A stretch of DNA of 64,000 nt from Goodfellowiella coeruleoviolacea (GTDB taxonomy: Bacteria > Actinomycetota > Actinomycetes > Mycobacteriales > Pseudonocardiaceae), in NCBI RefSeq assembly GCF_024171785.1, contig NZ_JAMTCK010000006.1, forward strand, positions 1-64,000, given 5' to 3'. Shown here piece by piece: positions 27,285 to 35,242 of this stretch. Position 1 is the stretch's first letter. Every line of letters starts with the position of its first letter. Both the position numbers and the translations under genes were made by a program. The notes under the pieces were generated by a model, which saw only the letters and a program-made list of their open reading frames with translations, made no database searches and had not been told where the DNA came from.

Positions 27285-27326
27285 AGCAGAGCCCCTGACC
27301 TGTTGTTCCAGGTCAGGGGCTCTGCT
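27285..27326 (-). terminator. intrinsic terminator after tRNA-Tyr
   Basis: 18-pair perfect stem (AGCAGAGCCCCTGACCTG, 27285-27302, with 27309-27326) and a 6-base loop, followed on the minus strand by GTTTTCCC. It lies 11 bases after the tRNA 3' end. Confidence 0.9.
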
Positions 27327-27336
27327 GCCACTGATG

Positions 27337-27418
27337 TGGCGGGTGAAGGATTCGAACCTTCGTAGGCGAAGCCGACGGATTTACAGTCCGCTCCCTTTGG
27401 CCGCTCGGGCAACCCGCC
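27337..27418 (-). tRNA. tRNA-Tyr (anticodon GTA)
   Basis: 82 nucleotides on the minus strand, with the long variable arm expected of bacterial tRNA-Tyr. Acceptor GGCGGGT/ACCCGCC, anticodon loop CTGTAAA, and T arm GAAGG/CCTTC with TTCGAAT. Confidence 0.96.
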
Positions 27419-27540
27419 GTGCACCCCGTCTTGGTGGGTGCGGAGGAAAGAATACATACCCCTGTCGAGGGGGGTGCAACCGGGGGGCTCCAGTAGCATC
27501 CGTGGGGCTACCCAACCTGTGACGCGGAGGTGCTAGGCAC

Positions 27541-28032
27541 GTGGCGGACCCGTCTTTCGACGTGGTGAGCAAGGTCGATCGCCAGGAGGTCGACAACGCG
27601 CTGAACCAGGCTGCCAAGGAGCTGGGCAGCCGGTTCGACTTCCGGGGCACCGGGGCCCAGGTGGCCTGGGCCGGCGAAGAGGCGATCACCCTGCAGGCCG
27701 AGACGGAGGAACGCTGCAAGGCGGCCATCGAGGTCTTCCGCGAGAAGCTGGTCAAGCGCGGGGTGTCGCTCAAGGCGTTCGACGTGGACGAGCCGGTGCT
27801 GTCCGGCAAGATCTACAAGGCGACCGGCAAGCTGGTCCAGGGCATCGCCGCGGACAAGGCCAAGCAGATCGCCAAGGCCATCCGCGACGAGGGCCCCAAG
27901 GGCGTGCAGGCGCAGATCCAGGGCGACCAGCTGCGGGTGTCGGGCAAGAAGAAGGACCACCTCCAGGAGGTGATCGCGCTGCTGAAGGACAAGGACTTCG
28001 GCATCGCCCTGCAGTTCACCAACTACCGGTAA
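27541..28032 (+). CDS. yajQ: YajQ family nucleotide-binding protein
   Basis: Protein of 163 residues, normal length. GTG 27541 has GGAGGTG 8 bases upstream. Typical N-terminus ([19 protein letters not shown]), middle [20 protein letters not shown] and [13 protein letters not shown], and end [20 protein letters not shown]. Some family members bind cyclic di-GMP, which would fit the GGDEF/EAL gene nearby, but this function is not universal in the family. Followed after 20 bases by rmlA. Confidence 0.95.
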   Translation: MADPSFDVVSKVDRQEVDNALNQAAKELGSRFDFRGTGAQVAWAGEEAITLQAETEERCKAAIEVFREKLVKRGVSLKAFDVDEPVLSGKIYKATGKLVQGIAADKAKQIAKAIRDEGPKGVQAQIQGDQLRVSGKKKDHLQEVIALLKDKDFGIALQFTNYR

Positions 28033-28052
28033 CCAGGCGAGGGGGCGGCGCG

Positions 28053-28934
28053 GTGAAGGGGATCATCCTGGCCGGCGGCAGTGGCACCCGGCTGCATCCG
28101 ATCACGCAGGCGGTGTCCAAGCAGCTGCTGCCGGTGTTCGACAAGCCGATGGTCTACTACCCGCTGTCGGTGCTGATGCTGGCCGGCATCCGCGAGGTGC
28201 AGGTCATCTCCACCCCCACCGACCTGCCCCAGTTCCGCCGGCTGCTGGGCGACGGCAGCCACCTGGGCATGCGGCTGAGCTACGCGGCGCAGCCGCAGCC
28301 CAACGGGTTGGCCGAGGCGTTCATCATCGGCGCGGACTTCATCGGTGACGACGACGTCGCGCTGGTGCTCGGCGACAACATCTTCTACGGCCAGGGCTTC
28401 TCCCGGCTGTTGCAGCAGCAGGTGGCCACGCTCGACGGCTGCACGCTGTTCGGCTACCCGGTCAAGGACCCGGAGCGCTACGGCGTCGGCGAGGTGGACG
28501 AGCACGGCCGGCTGGTCTCCATCGAGGAGAAGCCGGCCGCCCCGCGCTCGAACAAGGCGATCACCGGCCTGTACCTGTACGACAACCAGGTGGTGGAGAT
28601 CGCCAGGCAGCTCACCCCGTCGCCGCGGGGCGAGCTGGAGATCACCGACGTGAACCTCACCTACCTGCGCGAGGGCCGTGCCCAACTGGTGGACCTGGGC
28701 CGCGGGTTCGCCTGGCTGGACACGGGCACGCACGACTCGCTGCTGGAGGCCGGCCAGTTCGTGCAGGTGCTGGAGCACCGCCAGGGCGTGCGGATCGCCT
28801 GCCTGGAGGAGATCGCGCTGCGGATGGGCTACATCACGGCCGACGAGTGCCTGGCCCTGGGCCGCAAGCTGGCCAAGTCCGGCTACGGCCAGTACGTGAT
28901 GACCGTGGCCCGCTCGGCCGGCGCCACCGAGTAG
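28053..28934 (+). CDS. rmlA: glucose-1-phosphate thymidylyltransferase
   Basis: Protein of 293 residues, full length. Nucleotidyltransferase signature [20 protein letters not shown] (residues 8-27), [11 protein letters not shown], sugar-binding IEEKP and ITGLYLYDN, and [10 protein letters not shown]. Makes dTDP-glucose from dTTP and glucose 1-phosphate, the first step towards dTDP-rhamnose and other deoxysugars. The other rml genes are not in the window, so the pathway is completed elsewhere. Confidence 0.96.
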   Translation: MKGIILAGGSGTRLHPITQAVSKQLLPVFDKPMVYYPLSVLMLAGIREVQVISTPTDLPQFRRLLGDGSHLGMRLSYAAQPQPNGLAEAFIIGADFIGDDDVALVLGDNIFYGQGFSRLLQQQVATLDGCTLFGYPVKDPERYGVGEVDEHGRLVSIEEKPAAPRSNKAITGLYLYDNQVVEIARQLTPSPRGELEITDVNLTYLREGRAQLVDLGRGFAWLDTGTHDSLLEAGQFVQVLEHRQGVRIACLEEIALRMGYITADECLALGRKLAKSGYGQYVMTVARSAGATE

Positions 28935-28964
28935 CGCCAGCCACCGAACGCCCCCGGGCGGTTC

Positions 28965-29834
28965 TCACCACTCCAGGGGCCGACCGGCCAGTTCCTCCAG
29001 CCGCCGGATGCGGTCGGCGATCGGCGGGTGGGTGGAGAACATCCGCGCCAGCTGCTCGCCCGACTGGAACGGGTTGGCGATCATCAGGTGCGACTGGGCC
29101 GCCACCGCGGGTTCCGGCGCCAGCGGCGCCACCCTGGTGCCGTACTCCAGTTTGCGCAGGGCCGAGGCCAGCGCCAGCGGGTCCCCGGTGAGGTCGGCGC
29201 CGGAGGCGTCCGCCTGGTACTCCCGTGACCGGCTCACCGCCATCTGCACGATGCCGGCCGCGACCGGCCCCAGGATGGCGATCAGCAGCATGGCGAACGG
29301 GTTGGGCCGCTCGTCGTCGTGGCCCCCGAACAGCCCGGCGAACATCGCCACGTTGGCCAGGGAACTGACCACGCTGGCCAGCGCGCCGGCCACGCAGGAG
29401 ATCAGGATGTCCCGGTTGTACACGTGCGACAGTTCGTGGCCGAGCACCGCGCGCAGTTCGCGTTCGTTGAGCAGTTCCAGGATGCCGGTGGTGCAGCACA
29501 CCGCGGCGTTGCGCGGGTTGCGGCCGGTGGCGAACGCGTTGGGCGCCTGGGTGGGGCTGATGTAGAGCTGCGGCATCGGCTGGCGGGCCTTGGTGGCCAG
29601 CTCGCGCACGATGCGGTACATGGCCGGTTGTTCGGCCTGGGACACGGGCCGCGCGCGCATCGCGCGCAGCGCCAGCTTGTCGGAGTTGAAGTAGGCGTAG
29701 GCGTTCACGCCCAGTGCCAGCACCAGGCCGATGACCAACGCGGTCCGCCCGAAGAACGAGCTGACCACGACGATCAACGCGCTCATGGCGCCGAGCAACA
29801 GCGCGGTCTTCAACCCGTTGTAGTGCTTGTGCAC
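28965..29834 (-). CDS. htpX: membrane zinc metalloprotease HtpX
   Basis: Protein of 289 residues. GTG 29834 ([16 protein letters not shown]) has GGAGG upstream. Two N-terminal membrane helices (about 8-50), zinc motif HELSH (in [13 protein letters not shown]) near residue 140, two further hydrophobic segments (about 155-205) and the third ligand glutamate in [12 protein letters not shown]48 family protease for quality control of membrane proteins. It is the last gene of a minus-strand operon with NuoI-, NuoC- and NuoB-like genes; only 19 bases separate it from the NuoI-like gene. Confidence 0.94.
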   Translation of the reverse strand: MHKHYNGLKTALLLGAMSALIVVVSSFFGRTALVIGLVLALGVNAYAYFNSDKLALRAMRARPVSQAEQPAMYRIVRELATKARQPMPQLYISPTQAPNAFATGRNPRNAAVCCTTGILELLNERELRAVLGHELSHVYNRDILISCVAGALASVVSSLANVAMFAGLFGGHDDERPNPFAMLLIAILGPVAAGIVQMAVSRSREYQADASGADLTGDPLALASALRKLEYGTRVAPLAPEPAVAAQSHLMIANPFQSGEQLARMFSTHPPIADRIRRLEELAGRPLEW

Positions 29835-29853
29835 GCCAGTAGCCTCCGGGTCG

Positions 29854-30363
29854 TTACGTCCTTTCCCTGAACGCTCCTGGCCTGCGCGAAGTTCCGGAAC
29901 CGCCACGTGTCGCACGAGACACACCCGCTTCCGGGGCGGGCTCGGCGGCCGGGTCGAGCGGGGGTGGCGGCGGCACCTGACCGATCCACTCGGCCAGCTG
30001 GTCCCGCTCCTGCACCAGCTCGGCGACGGCCCCGTCACCCTCGGGCGTGCCGGTGCCCGGGTAGCCGAACTCGGGCGCCCAGTGCAGTGCGTCGAACGGG
30101 CAGACCTCCACGCAGATCCCGCAGTAGAGGCACTGGCCGTAGTCGATGGCGAACCGGTCGAGCACGTTGCGGCTGCGGGCGCGGCCCGGCCGGCCGGACG
30201 CGGCGGCACCGGGCGGTGGCTGCTCGACCTCGGTGTGCGAGTCGATGTGGATGCACCAGTCCGGGCACTCGCGGGCGCACAGCATGCACACCGTGCAGTT
30301 CGCCTCCAGCAGCGCGATCACGCCCCTGGACCGGGCCGGCAGTTGCTCCGGCGAACTACTCAT
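29854..30363 (-). CDS. NuoI-like two-[4Fe-4S] ferredoxin protein, second copy
   Basis: Protein of 169 residues, ATG 30363. Two complete cluster motifs, [12 protein letters not shown] (about 24-35) and [12 protein letters not shown] (about 77-88), as in NuoI. The N-terminus lacks the longer NuoI segment, and the C-terminal 60 residues are proline-rich and unlike NuoI. It overlaps the NuoC-like gene by 8 bases. A full nuoI exists at 50628-51194, so this is a separate module. Confidence 0.88.
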   Translation of the reverse strand: MSSSPEQLPARSRGVIALLEANCTVCMLCARECPDWCIHIDSHTEVEQPPPGAAASGRPGRARSRNVLDRFAIDYGQCLYCGICVEVCPFDALHWAPEFGYPGTGTPEGDGAVAELVQERDQLAEWIGQVPPPPPLDPAAEPAPEAGVSRATRGGSGTSRRPGAFRERT

Positions 30364-30964
30364 CGTGTGCGTTCTCCTGCTCGTCGTTGTCGCGTCGCGG
30401 TCCCCAGGACGGGTCGGGCACCCCGGGCGGGGCCATCCGGCGGCGGCTGGGCGCCGCACTCCCCTGGTTCTCGCCTGGTTCCAGCCGCCCCGGCCACGGC
30501 CGGGCGACCCGGGCGGCCAGCACGAAGTCCTTGCGCAGCGGGTGGCCGGCGAACGAGTCGGGCAGCAGCAGCCGGGCCGGCGCCGGCTGGTCGGCCAGCA
30601 CGATGCCGAACATCTCCGCGGCCTCCCGCTCGTGCCAGGCGGCGCCCGCCCACACCTCGGCCACGCTGGGCAGCGGCTGACCGTCGGCCAGCTCGGTGCG
30701 TAACAACAGCCCGCGCGCGCCGGTCGGGGCCACAACGTGCAGCAGCACGGTGAACCGCTCACCGCTGGCGCCGGGCCGGCCGGCGTCCTCCACCCCGAGC
30801 CAGTCGAACAGCACACAGCCCAGCGCGTCCCTGGCCGCCCGGGCCGCCGCCCGCCAGTGCTGGACCGGCACCCGCACGCCGGTCTGCCCGTAGGCGGTGG
30901 CCGCGGTGGTGTCGGGCACCACCTCGACCAGCCGCTCGGCCAGTTCGGCCGTGCCCGGGCTCAC
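30356..30964 (-). CDS. NuoC-like (30-kDa) subunit, second copy
   Basis: Protein of 202 residues, GTG 30964 overlapping the NuoB-like stop. The conserved 30-kDa signature is present ([16 protein letters not shown], then [12 protein letters not shown]). A C-terminal proline/arginine-rich tail replaces the usual end. In complex I this subunit supports the NuoB/NuoD quinone-site module; no NuoD partner is encoded here. Confidence 0.86.
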   Translation of the reverse strand: MSPGTAELAERLVEVVPDTTAATAYGQTGVRVPVQHWRAAARAARDALGCVLFDWLGVEDAGRPGASGERFTVLLHVVAPTGARGLLLRTELADGQPLPSVAEVWAGAAWHEREAAEMFGIVLADQPAPARLLLPDSFAGHPLRKDFVLAARVARPWPGRLEPGENQGSAAPSRRRMAPPGVPDPSWGPRRDNDEQENAHDE

Positions 30965-31449
30965 GAGGACACCAGCCGGTGCAGCGCGGCCAGGCCGGAC
31001 AGCAGCGCCTCCGGGCGGGGCGGGCAGCCGGGCACGGCCACGTGCACGGGCAGCACCTGGTCGATGCCCTTGGTGACGCTGTAGGAGTCCCAGTAGGGGC
31101 CGCCGGTGTTGCTGCACGCCCCCACCGACAGCACGTACTTGGGTTCGGGCATGTCGTCGTAGGCGGCGCGCACCGCGGGCAGCATCACGTCGGTGACCGT
31201 GCCGGACACCACCAGCACGTGCGCCTGCCCGGCGTCGCCGCCGGTCACCGGCCGCACGCCCAGCCCGGCCAGGTCCTCGGCGCTGTCCTCGCGGCCCGTC
31301 AACGCGGCCATCACCTCGACACCGCAGCAGGCGAGCCCCAGGTCGAGCACGGTGACGTGGTAGGTGGTGCCCCAGTCCAGCGTGAACTGCCGCTGGTCGA
31401 GCGAGGATGCTGCGGTCACATCCAGCCAGCGTAAACGGTGCGACTCCAC
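30961..31449 (-). CDS. NuoB-like (20-kDa) subunit, second copy
   Basis: Protein of 162 residues, GTG 31449. All four ligands of cluster N2 are kept: the tandem CC in LGLACCGVEVMAAL, C in SVGACSNTGGPYWD and C in [11 protein letters not shown]. Much diverged from the operon-encoded NuoB at 59427-59987 (186 residues). Related small subunits occur in group 4 hydrogenases and in formate hydrogenlyase-type complexes. Starts 5 bases after the membrane protein gene at 31455. Confidence 0.88.
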   Translation of the reverse strand: MESHRLRWLDVTAASSLDQRQFTLDWGTTYHVTVLDLGLACCGVEVMAALTGREDSAEDLAGLGVRPVTGGDAGQAHVLVVSGTVTDVMLPAVRAAYDDMPEPKYVLSVGACSNTGGPYWDSYSVTKGIDQVLPVHVAVPGCPPRPEALLSGLAALHRLVSS

Positions 31450-31454
31450 TCAGC

Positions 31455-31787
31455 TCACCCGTCCGAGCCCTCCCCCGGGGCGGGGTGGTCCGCACCGGGT
31501 GTGGCGGCTTGGTGCAGGTGCACTTCCCTGGTCTGGATCACGGTCCCGTAGACGGTGCCGCTCACCTCGTTGTGCACCCCGGGTGGGCCTGTGCTGTCCA
31601 CGGGTGGGGCGTTCTGCCGATTGGTCGTCATCGTGGCTTTCAGACGTTCGGCCATGATCTCGGCGAGTTTGTAGGAGAACGTCACCGAGAACACGAGCAC
31701 GCCGACCACCAGGGAGAACGCCACTCCCAAGAGGATCAGCCCGACCGGATCCTGGGCAGCTTCAGCTAGGGACCGCGGTAATCGCAA
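31455..31787 (-). CDS. small membrane protein with VSGTVxGTV motif
   Basis: Protein of 110 residues from TTG 31787, the only in-frame start upstream of the membrane helix. One transmembrane segment (about 14-38, VGLILLGVAFSLVVGVLVF), a short helix, then HNEVSGTVYGTVIQTREVHLH. That last motif (an N-x-V-S-G-x-V-x-G-x-V-I-Q pattern) recalls a short beta-strand repeat found in actinobacterial signalling and conflict proteins, often next to effector domains. It is the first gene of the NuoB/C/I-HtpX operon. Function unknown. Confidence 0.75.
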   Translation of the reverse strand: MRLPRSLAEAAQDPVGLILLGVAFSLVVGVLVFSVTFSYKLAEIMAERLKATMTTNRQNAPPVDSTGPPGVHNEVSGTVYGTVIQTREVHLHQAATPGADHPAPGEGSDG

Positions 31788-31994
31788 AAAGGTTGATCAG
31801 CACCTGCGTCCGCGTCACCAGCCCATTGCCTCCCCAGGCCACTTGGTCCGGTCGCCCAGGCTACTCAGTTCGCTCACGTGACGGAAGTAGCCGCGTTCAA
31901 CCGGCCGCGGCGGTCAGGCGCGCGTTCACAACCGTTGCCGGCTCTTTCGGATTGGCCCGGTCCGCGAGACTCTGGACTCGTCGGGAGGGGGCAC

Positions 31995-32333
31995 ATGGCA
32001 CGGCCTGAACAGCGTGGTGAACAGGTGGAGGTTCCGGATCTCGTCGGTCTGGGCGTGCGGGTGGCCCGCCAGGTCGGCCATGACACCGGTCTGGTGGTCA
32101 CCTCGGCTGATCTGGACGGTCCGCCGCTGGGAGCACTGACCTGGCCGGGCACCTGGGTGGTGACCGACCAGCGCCCAGCGCCAGGGCAACTGGTCACCCG
32201 GGGAACCGTGGTGACCATCTCCTTCCAGGAGCAGCCACCCGACAACGGATCGGGAGACCGGGAACCGCGCCGTCCGCTGCCCAGACCGGACACGGCCAGC
32301 GCCAGCCGCGGGGTTGACGAGGATCCCCAGTAG
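31995..32333 (+). CDS. PASTA-domain protein
   Basis: Protein of 112 residues. ATG 31995 has GGGAGGGGG just upstream; an in-frame GTG at 31878 has no such site. One PASTA domain (about 13-80): VEVPDLVGLGVRVARQVGHD, then GALTWPGTWVVTDQRPAPGQ and VTRGTVVTISF. The C-terminus is proline/arginine-rich. No membrane helix, so unlike PknB-type receptors it would be cytosolic or associate with others. Function unknown. Confidence 0.8.
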   Translation: MARPEQRGEQVEVPDLVGLGVRVARQVGHDTGLVVTSADLDGPPLGALTWPGTWVVTDQRPAPGQLVTRGTVVTISFQEQPPDNGSGDREPRRPLPRPDTASASRGVDEDPQ

Positions 32334-32410
32334 GCAACACGGGTGCGTCCTCCCGCCAGAACCGGTCCTCCGTCAAGCTCCGCCCTGGCCCGTCCGTGAG
32401 CGGTGGACGG

Positions 32411-32695
32411 TCAGCTCGCGGGTTTCGCGGCCGGGGCGTTCGACGGGTTCATCACGGCCAGCATGGGCTGCCAGGGGGTGCCGTCGAAGATCAGCGTGAT
32501 CGAGGTGATGCCGGTGTCGTCGAGGCGGAAGTGCTCGGCGGTGCGCTGGGTGCCGACCGGCGTGGCGGTGTGCACGTCGTAGACGAGAGTGGCCTCGCGC
32601 TCGCCGTACAGCTCACTGATCATGTCGACGCCGGTGACGACTCGGAGGAAGCCGGCGAGCCCGGCCAGGTGGCCGGCGGGGTCATCGGAACTCAT
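32411..32695 (-). CDS. NTF2-like (SnoaL-type) protein, probably 5'-truncated
   Basis: 94 codons from ATG 32695 that cover the C-terminal two thirds of an NTF2-like fold (AGFLRVVTGVDMISELYGER, then ATLVYDVHTATPVG and FRLDDTGITSITLIFDG). In-frame similarity appears to extend upstream (LGERFRFRSPL to about 32735), but no start codon occurs in that stretch. Either the true N-terminus was lost by a deletion or frameshift, or a short form is made. Cone-shaped ligand pocket expected; substrate unknown. Confidence 0.55.
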   Translation of the reverse strand: MSSDDPAGHLAGLAGFLRVVTGVDMISELYGEREATLVYDVHTATPVGTQRTAEHFRLDDTGITSITLIFDGTPWQPMLAVMNPSNAPAAKPAS

Positions 32696-32939
32696 CAGCG
32701 GGCTGCGGAAGCGGAACCGCTCGCCGAGTTGGGCGTCATGCTGTCGCCCCCTGGTCTTTGCTCCCTCGCCGGGAGGCTTTTCTGTCCCGTAACTGTCCCG
32801 GGAACACTGACAGGCTCTGCCGAATGGTGCCGGACAGTGACGGATGAGCGAAGTGCCACGATCAATGGTTAGTGCTGGTCAGAGCGCATACAGCCACGCT
32901 GACCAGCACCTCGCGACAACTACCGGTGGTTCTCCCCGA

Positions 32940-33842
32940 TCAGTCCCGCAGCTCCATCGTGCAGCACTTGGGGCCGCCGCCGGACTTGCGGATCTCGGAG
33001 ATGTCGACCGGGATCGGGTCGAAGCCGCGGTCGGCGAGCTGGGCGGCCAGGTTGGTGGCTTCCACGGGCAGGACCACGTGGTGGCCGTCGGAGACGGCGT
33101 TGAGGCCAAGGCAGGCGGCGTCGGCCTCGGTGGCGATCACCGCGTCGGGGAACAGGCGCTGGAGCACACGCCGCGAGCCAGGGGAGAACGCCTCCGGGTA
33201 GTAGGCGACCAGGGGACGGGCGGCGCGGTCGTCCAGGACGAACAGGGCCACGTCCAGGTGGTAGTAGCGCGGGTCGACCAGCTGGAGGGAGATCACCGGC
33301 ACGCCCAGGGCCTCCTGGGCCTCGGCGTGCGCGGCCGGGTCGGTGCGGAAGCCGGTGCCGGCCAGCAGCACCGTGCCGGTCCACACCAGGTCGCCCTCGG
33401 CCTCGTTGGTCCTGGTCGGCATGATCACGTCGCGGTAGCCGTGCTCGACGAACCAGCGGCGGTAGAACTCGGCCTCGGGCGCGCGCTCGGTGGAGCGGAA
33501 GCGGGCGCCGAGCACCCGGCCGCCGATCACGGTGCCGGCGTTGGCGGCGAACACCATGTCGGGCAGGTCGGGCTGGGGGTCGATCAGCTCCACCGTGTGG
33601 CCGAGCCGCTCGTAGGTGTCGCGCAGCTCGGTCCACTGGGCCACGGCCCGCTCGGTGTCCACCGGCTGGCTCGGGTCCATCCAGGGGTTGATGGCGTACC
33701 GCACGGTGAAGTGCGTCGGCCGGCACATCAGGTAGCGCCGCTGGGTGGGCACCCGCACCGGCGCGGCTGGTGCGACGAGGCTGACCGCACTGTCGAGAGC
33801 GATCGGCTCGTCACCGGAGCCGAGGACGGAGGCTGTGGTCAT
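32940..33842 (-). CDS. dimethylarginine dimethylaminohydrolase (DDAH)-type amidinohydrolase
   Basis: Protein of 300 residues from ATG 33842. Arginine-modifying superfamily: MCRPTHFTVRYAINPWMD (39-56), PDMVFAANAG (94-103), H195 in YYHLDVALF, and the nucleophilic cysteine near the C-terminus (C293/C294 in GGPKCCTMEL). Expected to hydrolyse a guanidino compound, either methylated arginine to citrulline or arginine-derived substrates. Divergent Lrp regulator matches the order of the Mycobacterium tuberculosis Rv2323c-Rv2324 pair, which suggests arginine/ornithine catabolism. Confidence 0.92.
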   Translation of the reverse strand: MTTASVLGSGDEPIALDSAVSLVAPAAPVRVPTQRRYLMCRPTHFTVRYAINPWMDPSQPVDTERAVAQWTELRDTYERLGHTVELIDPQPDLPDMVFAANAGTVIGGRVLGARFRSTERAPEAEFYRRWFVEHGYRDVIMPTRTNEAEGDLVWTGTVLLAGTGFRTDPAAHAEAQEALGVPVISLQLVDPRYYHLDVALFVLDDRAARPLVAYYPEAFSPGSRRVLQRLFPDAVIATEADAACLGLNAVSDGHHVVLPVEATNLAAQLADRGFDPIPVDISEIRKSGGGPKCCTMELRD

Positions 33843-33858
33843 GTCATGAATGTAAGTA

Positions 33859-33893
33859 CGCAACTGACCAACGAACAATGTCGTAGCGTTGCG
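33859..33893. promoter_or_regulatory. candidate Lrp-family binding region
   Basis: In the 65-base divergent gap, CGCAAC (33859-33864) and GTTGCG (33888-33893) form a spaced inverted repeat, with TACG and CGTA nearby. This is suitable for an Lrp dimer that controls both divergent genes. Weak evidence. Confidence 0.3.
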
Positions 33894-33907
33894 GATTCTC
33901 ATGCAGA

Positions 33908-34369
33908 ATGTTGCGTGTGGACACGATCGACCATCGAATCATTTCATGCCTGGTGAGCAACGCCCGGTCGAGTTACGCCGAGATCGGCGCGGCCGTGGGC
34001 CTGTCCGCCCCGGCGGTCAAGCGCCGGGTGGACCGGCTACTGGACACCGGCGTGCTGCAGGGCTTCACCGCGGTGGTCGACCCCGAGGCGCTGGGCTGGG
34101 GCACCGAGGCGTTCGTGGAGGTGCACTGCCGGGGCAACGTGGCACCCGGGGAGATCAAGGCCAACCTGGAGCCACTGCCCGAGGTGGTGGCCGCCTACAC
34201 GGTCTCGGGCGCGGCCGACGCGATCGTGCACCTGCGCGCGTCCGACATCCACCACCTGGAGACCGCGCTGGAGCGGCTGCGCTCGGTGGAGATCATCGAC
34301 CGGACCGTCTCCACCGTGGTGCTGTCCCGGCTGCTGGAGCGGCCGCCCGCGCCCGACCAGCAGGCCTGA
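33908..34369 (+). CDS. Lrp/AsnC family transcriptional regulator
   Basis: Protein of 153 residues from ATG 33908; GTG 33917 (VDTIDHRIISCLV) is an equally good start. N-terminal helix-turn-helix (SYAEIGAAVGLSAPAVKRRVDRLLDTGVLQGF) and C-terminal RAM ligand domain (VEVHCRGNVAPGEIKANLEP, AYTVSGAADAIVHLRA). Probably senses an amino acid such as arginine or ornithine and controls the divergent DDAH-type gene. Confidence 0.94.
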   Translation: MLRVDTIDHRIISCLVSNARSSYAEIGAAVGLSAPAVKRRVDRLLDTGVLQGFTAVVDPEALGWGTEAFVEVHCRGNVAPGEIKANLEPLPEVVAAYTVSGAADAIVHLRASDIHHLETALERLRSVEIIDRTVSTVVLSRLLERPPAPDQQA

Positions 34370-34463
34370 GCCCGGTGCCACGGAGTTGTTCCGGGCAGCT
34401 GCGACGCCGCGACCACCCGGCCACCGCGAGATCAGCCCGCCGCGTGGCCAGCAGGGACAGCTC

Positions 34464-35069
34464 TCACCCGATCCCGGTAGCCGTCGAGGCCACGGACAGG
34501 ACCAGCGCGCCCAGCGCGCCCACGGCGCCGTAGCGCCGCAGCTCGCGCCGGTCGTCGTGGTGGCGCACGTGCAGTGCGGTGGCCCCGGCGAAGGCCAGCC
34601 CGCCGGCGATGAACCACGGCCCCCACAGGTAGCAGTACCAACGAGTCAACGCGGCCAGGTCTGGCTCCACGGCGATGGCACCAGCCTCGACCAGCGCACC
34701 GCGGACGACGAAGAGGCCGCCGTGCCACGTGAGCAGGACCGCAGCGCCACCACCGCACAACACCAGGAATCGGCTGATCCGCGCGCCCCACGACCGGGTC
34801 AGGCCGATGCCGACCAGTGCCCCGAAGAGCTTCAGCAAGCCGGTTACCACCAGGACGGTCAGGAACCACGGCACTCCGTCGCGGGCGAGTTCCACCAGCG
34901 TTGGCGACACCGTCGACCGCGCGCCGACGGTGTTGCCCGTCGCCCAGACGAAACTGGGTATCGCGAACAGGACCCCCCACGCCGCAGCGGCGTATCCGGG
35001 CCAGCTGCCCAGGTGGAGGCGGGCTGCCCGGCGCGGGACGGGACGCACCGCCCCGTCCGGGGAACGCAT
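34464..35069 (-). CDS. DUF3995-like integral membrane protein
   Basis: Protein of 201 residues from ATG 35069 (MRSPDGAVRPVPRRAAR); GTG 35078 is an alternative. Four hydrophobic segments: about 22-42 (YAAAAWGVLFAIPSFVWA), 60-85, 97-120 and 145-195. The first helix with PSFVWATGNTVGA is typical of DUF3995. Function unknown. Alone on its strand. Confidence 0.78.
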   Translation of the reverse strand: MRSPDGAVRPVPRRAARLHLGSWPGYAAAAWGVLFAIPSFVWATGNTVGARSTVSPTLVELARDGVPWFLTVLVVTGLLKLFGALVGIGLTRSWGARISRFLVLCGGGAAVLLTWHGGLFVVRGALVEAGAIAVEPDLAALTRWYCYLWGPWFIAGGLAFAGATALHVRHHDDRRELRRYGAVGALGALVLSVASTATGIG

Positions 35070-35242
35070 GACTGACACGACTGGATCGTGCGCCGAACCG
35101 CGCCGGCACGCCCCATCAACACGCGTGACCCGCCGCCGCCTGAGAGCTACCTCTCGATCGCCCGGGCCGCGCACGGTCCGACGGGCCCGGAGCCGGCCCG
35201 CGGGGCTGAGCCGCCGGCCGGCGACCGTGACAGGATGCGGCC

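Noticed and set aside
26948-27499. 183-codon minus-strand frame covering tRNA-Tyr
   Set aside because: Reads through the tRNA gene; only the middle portion corresponds to one frame of the broken gene at 26767-27248.
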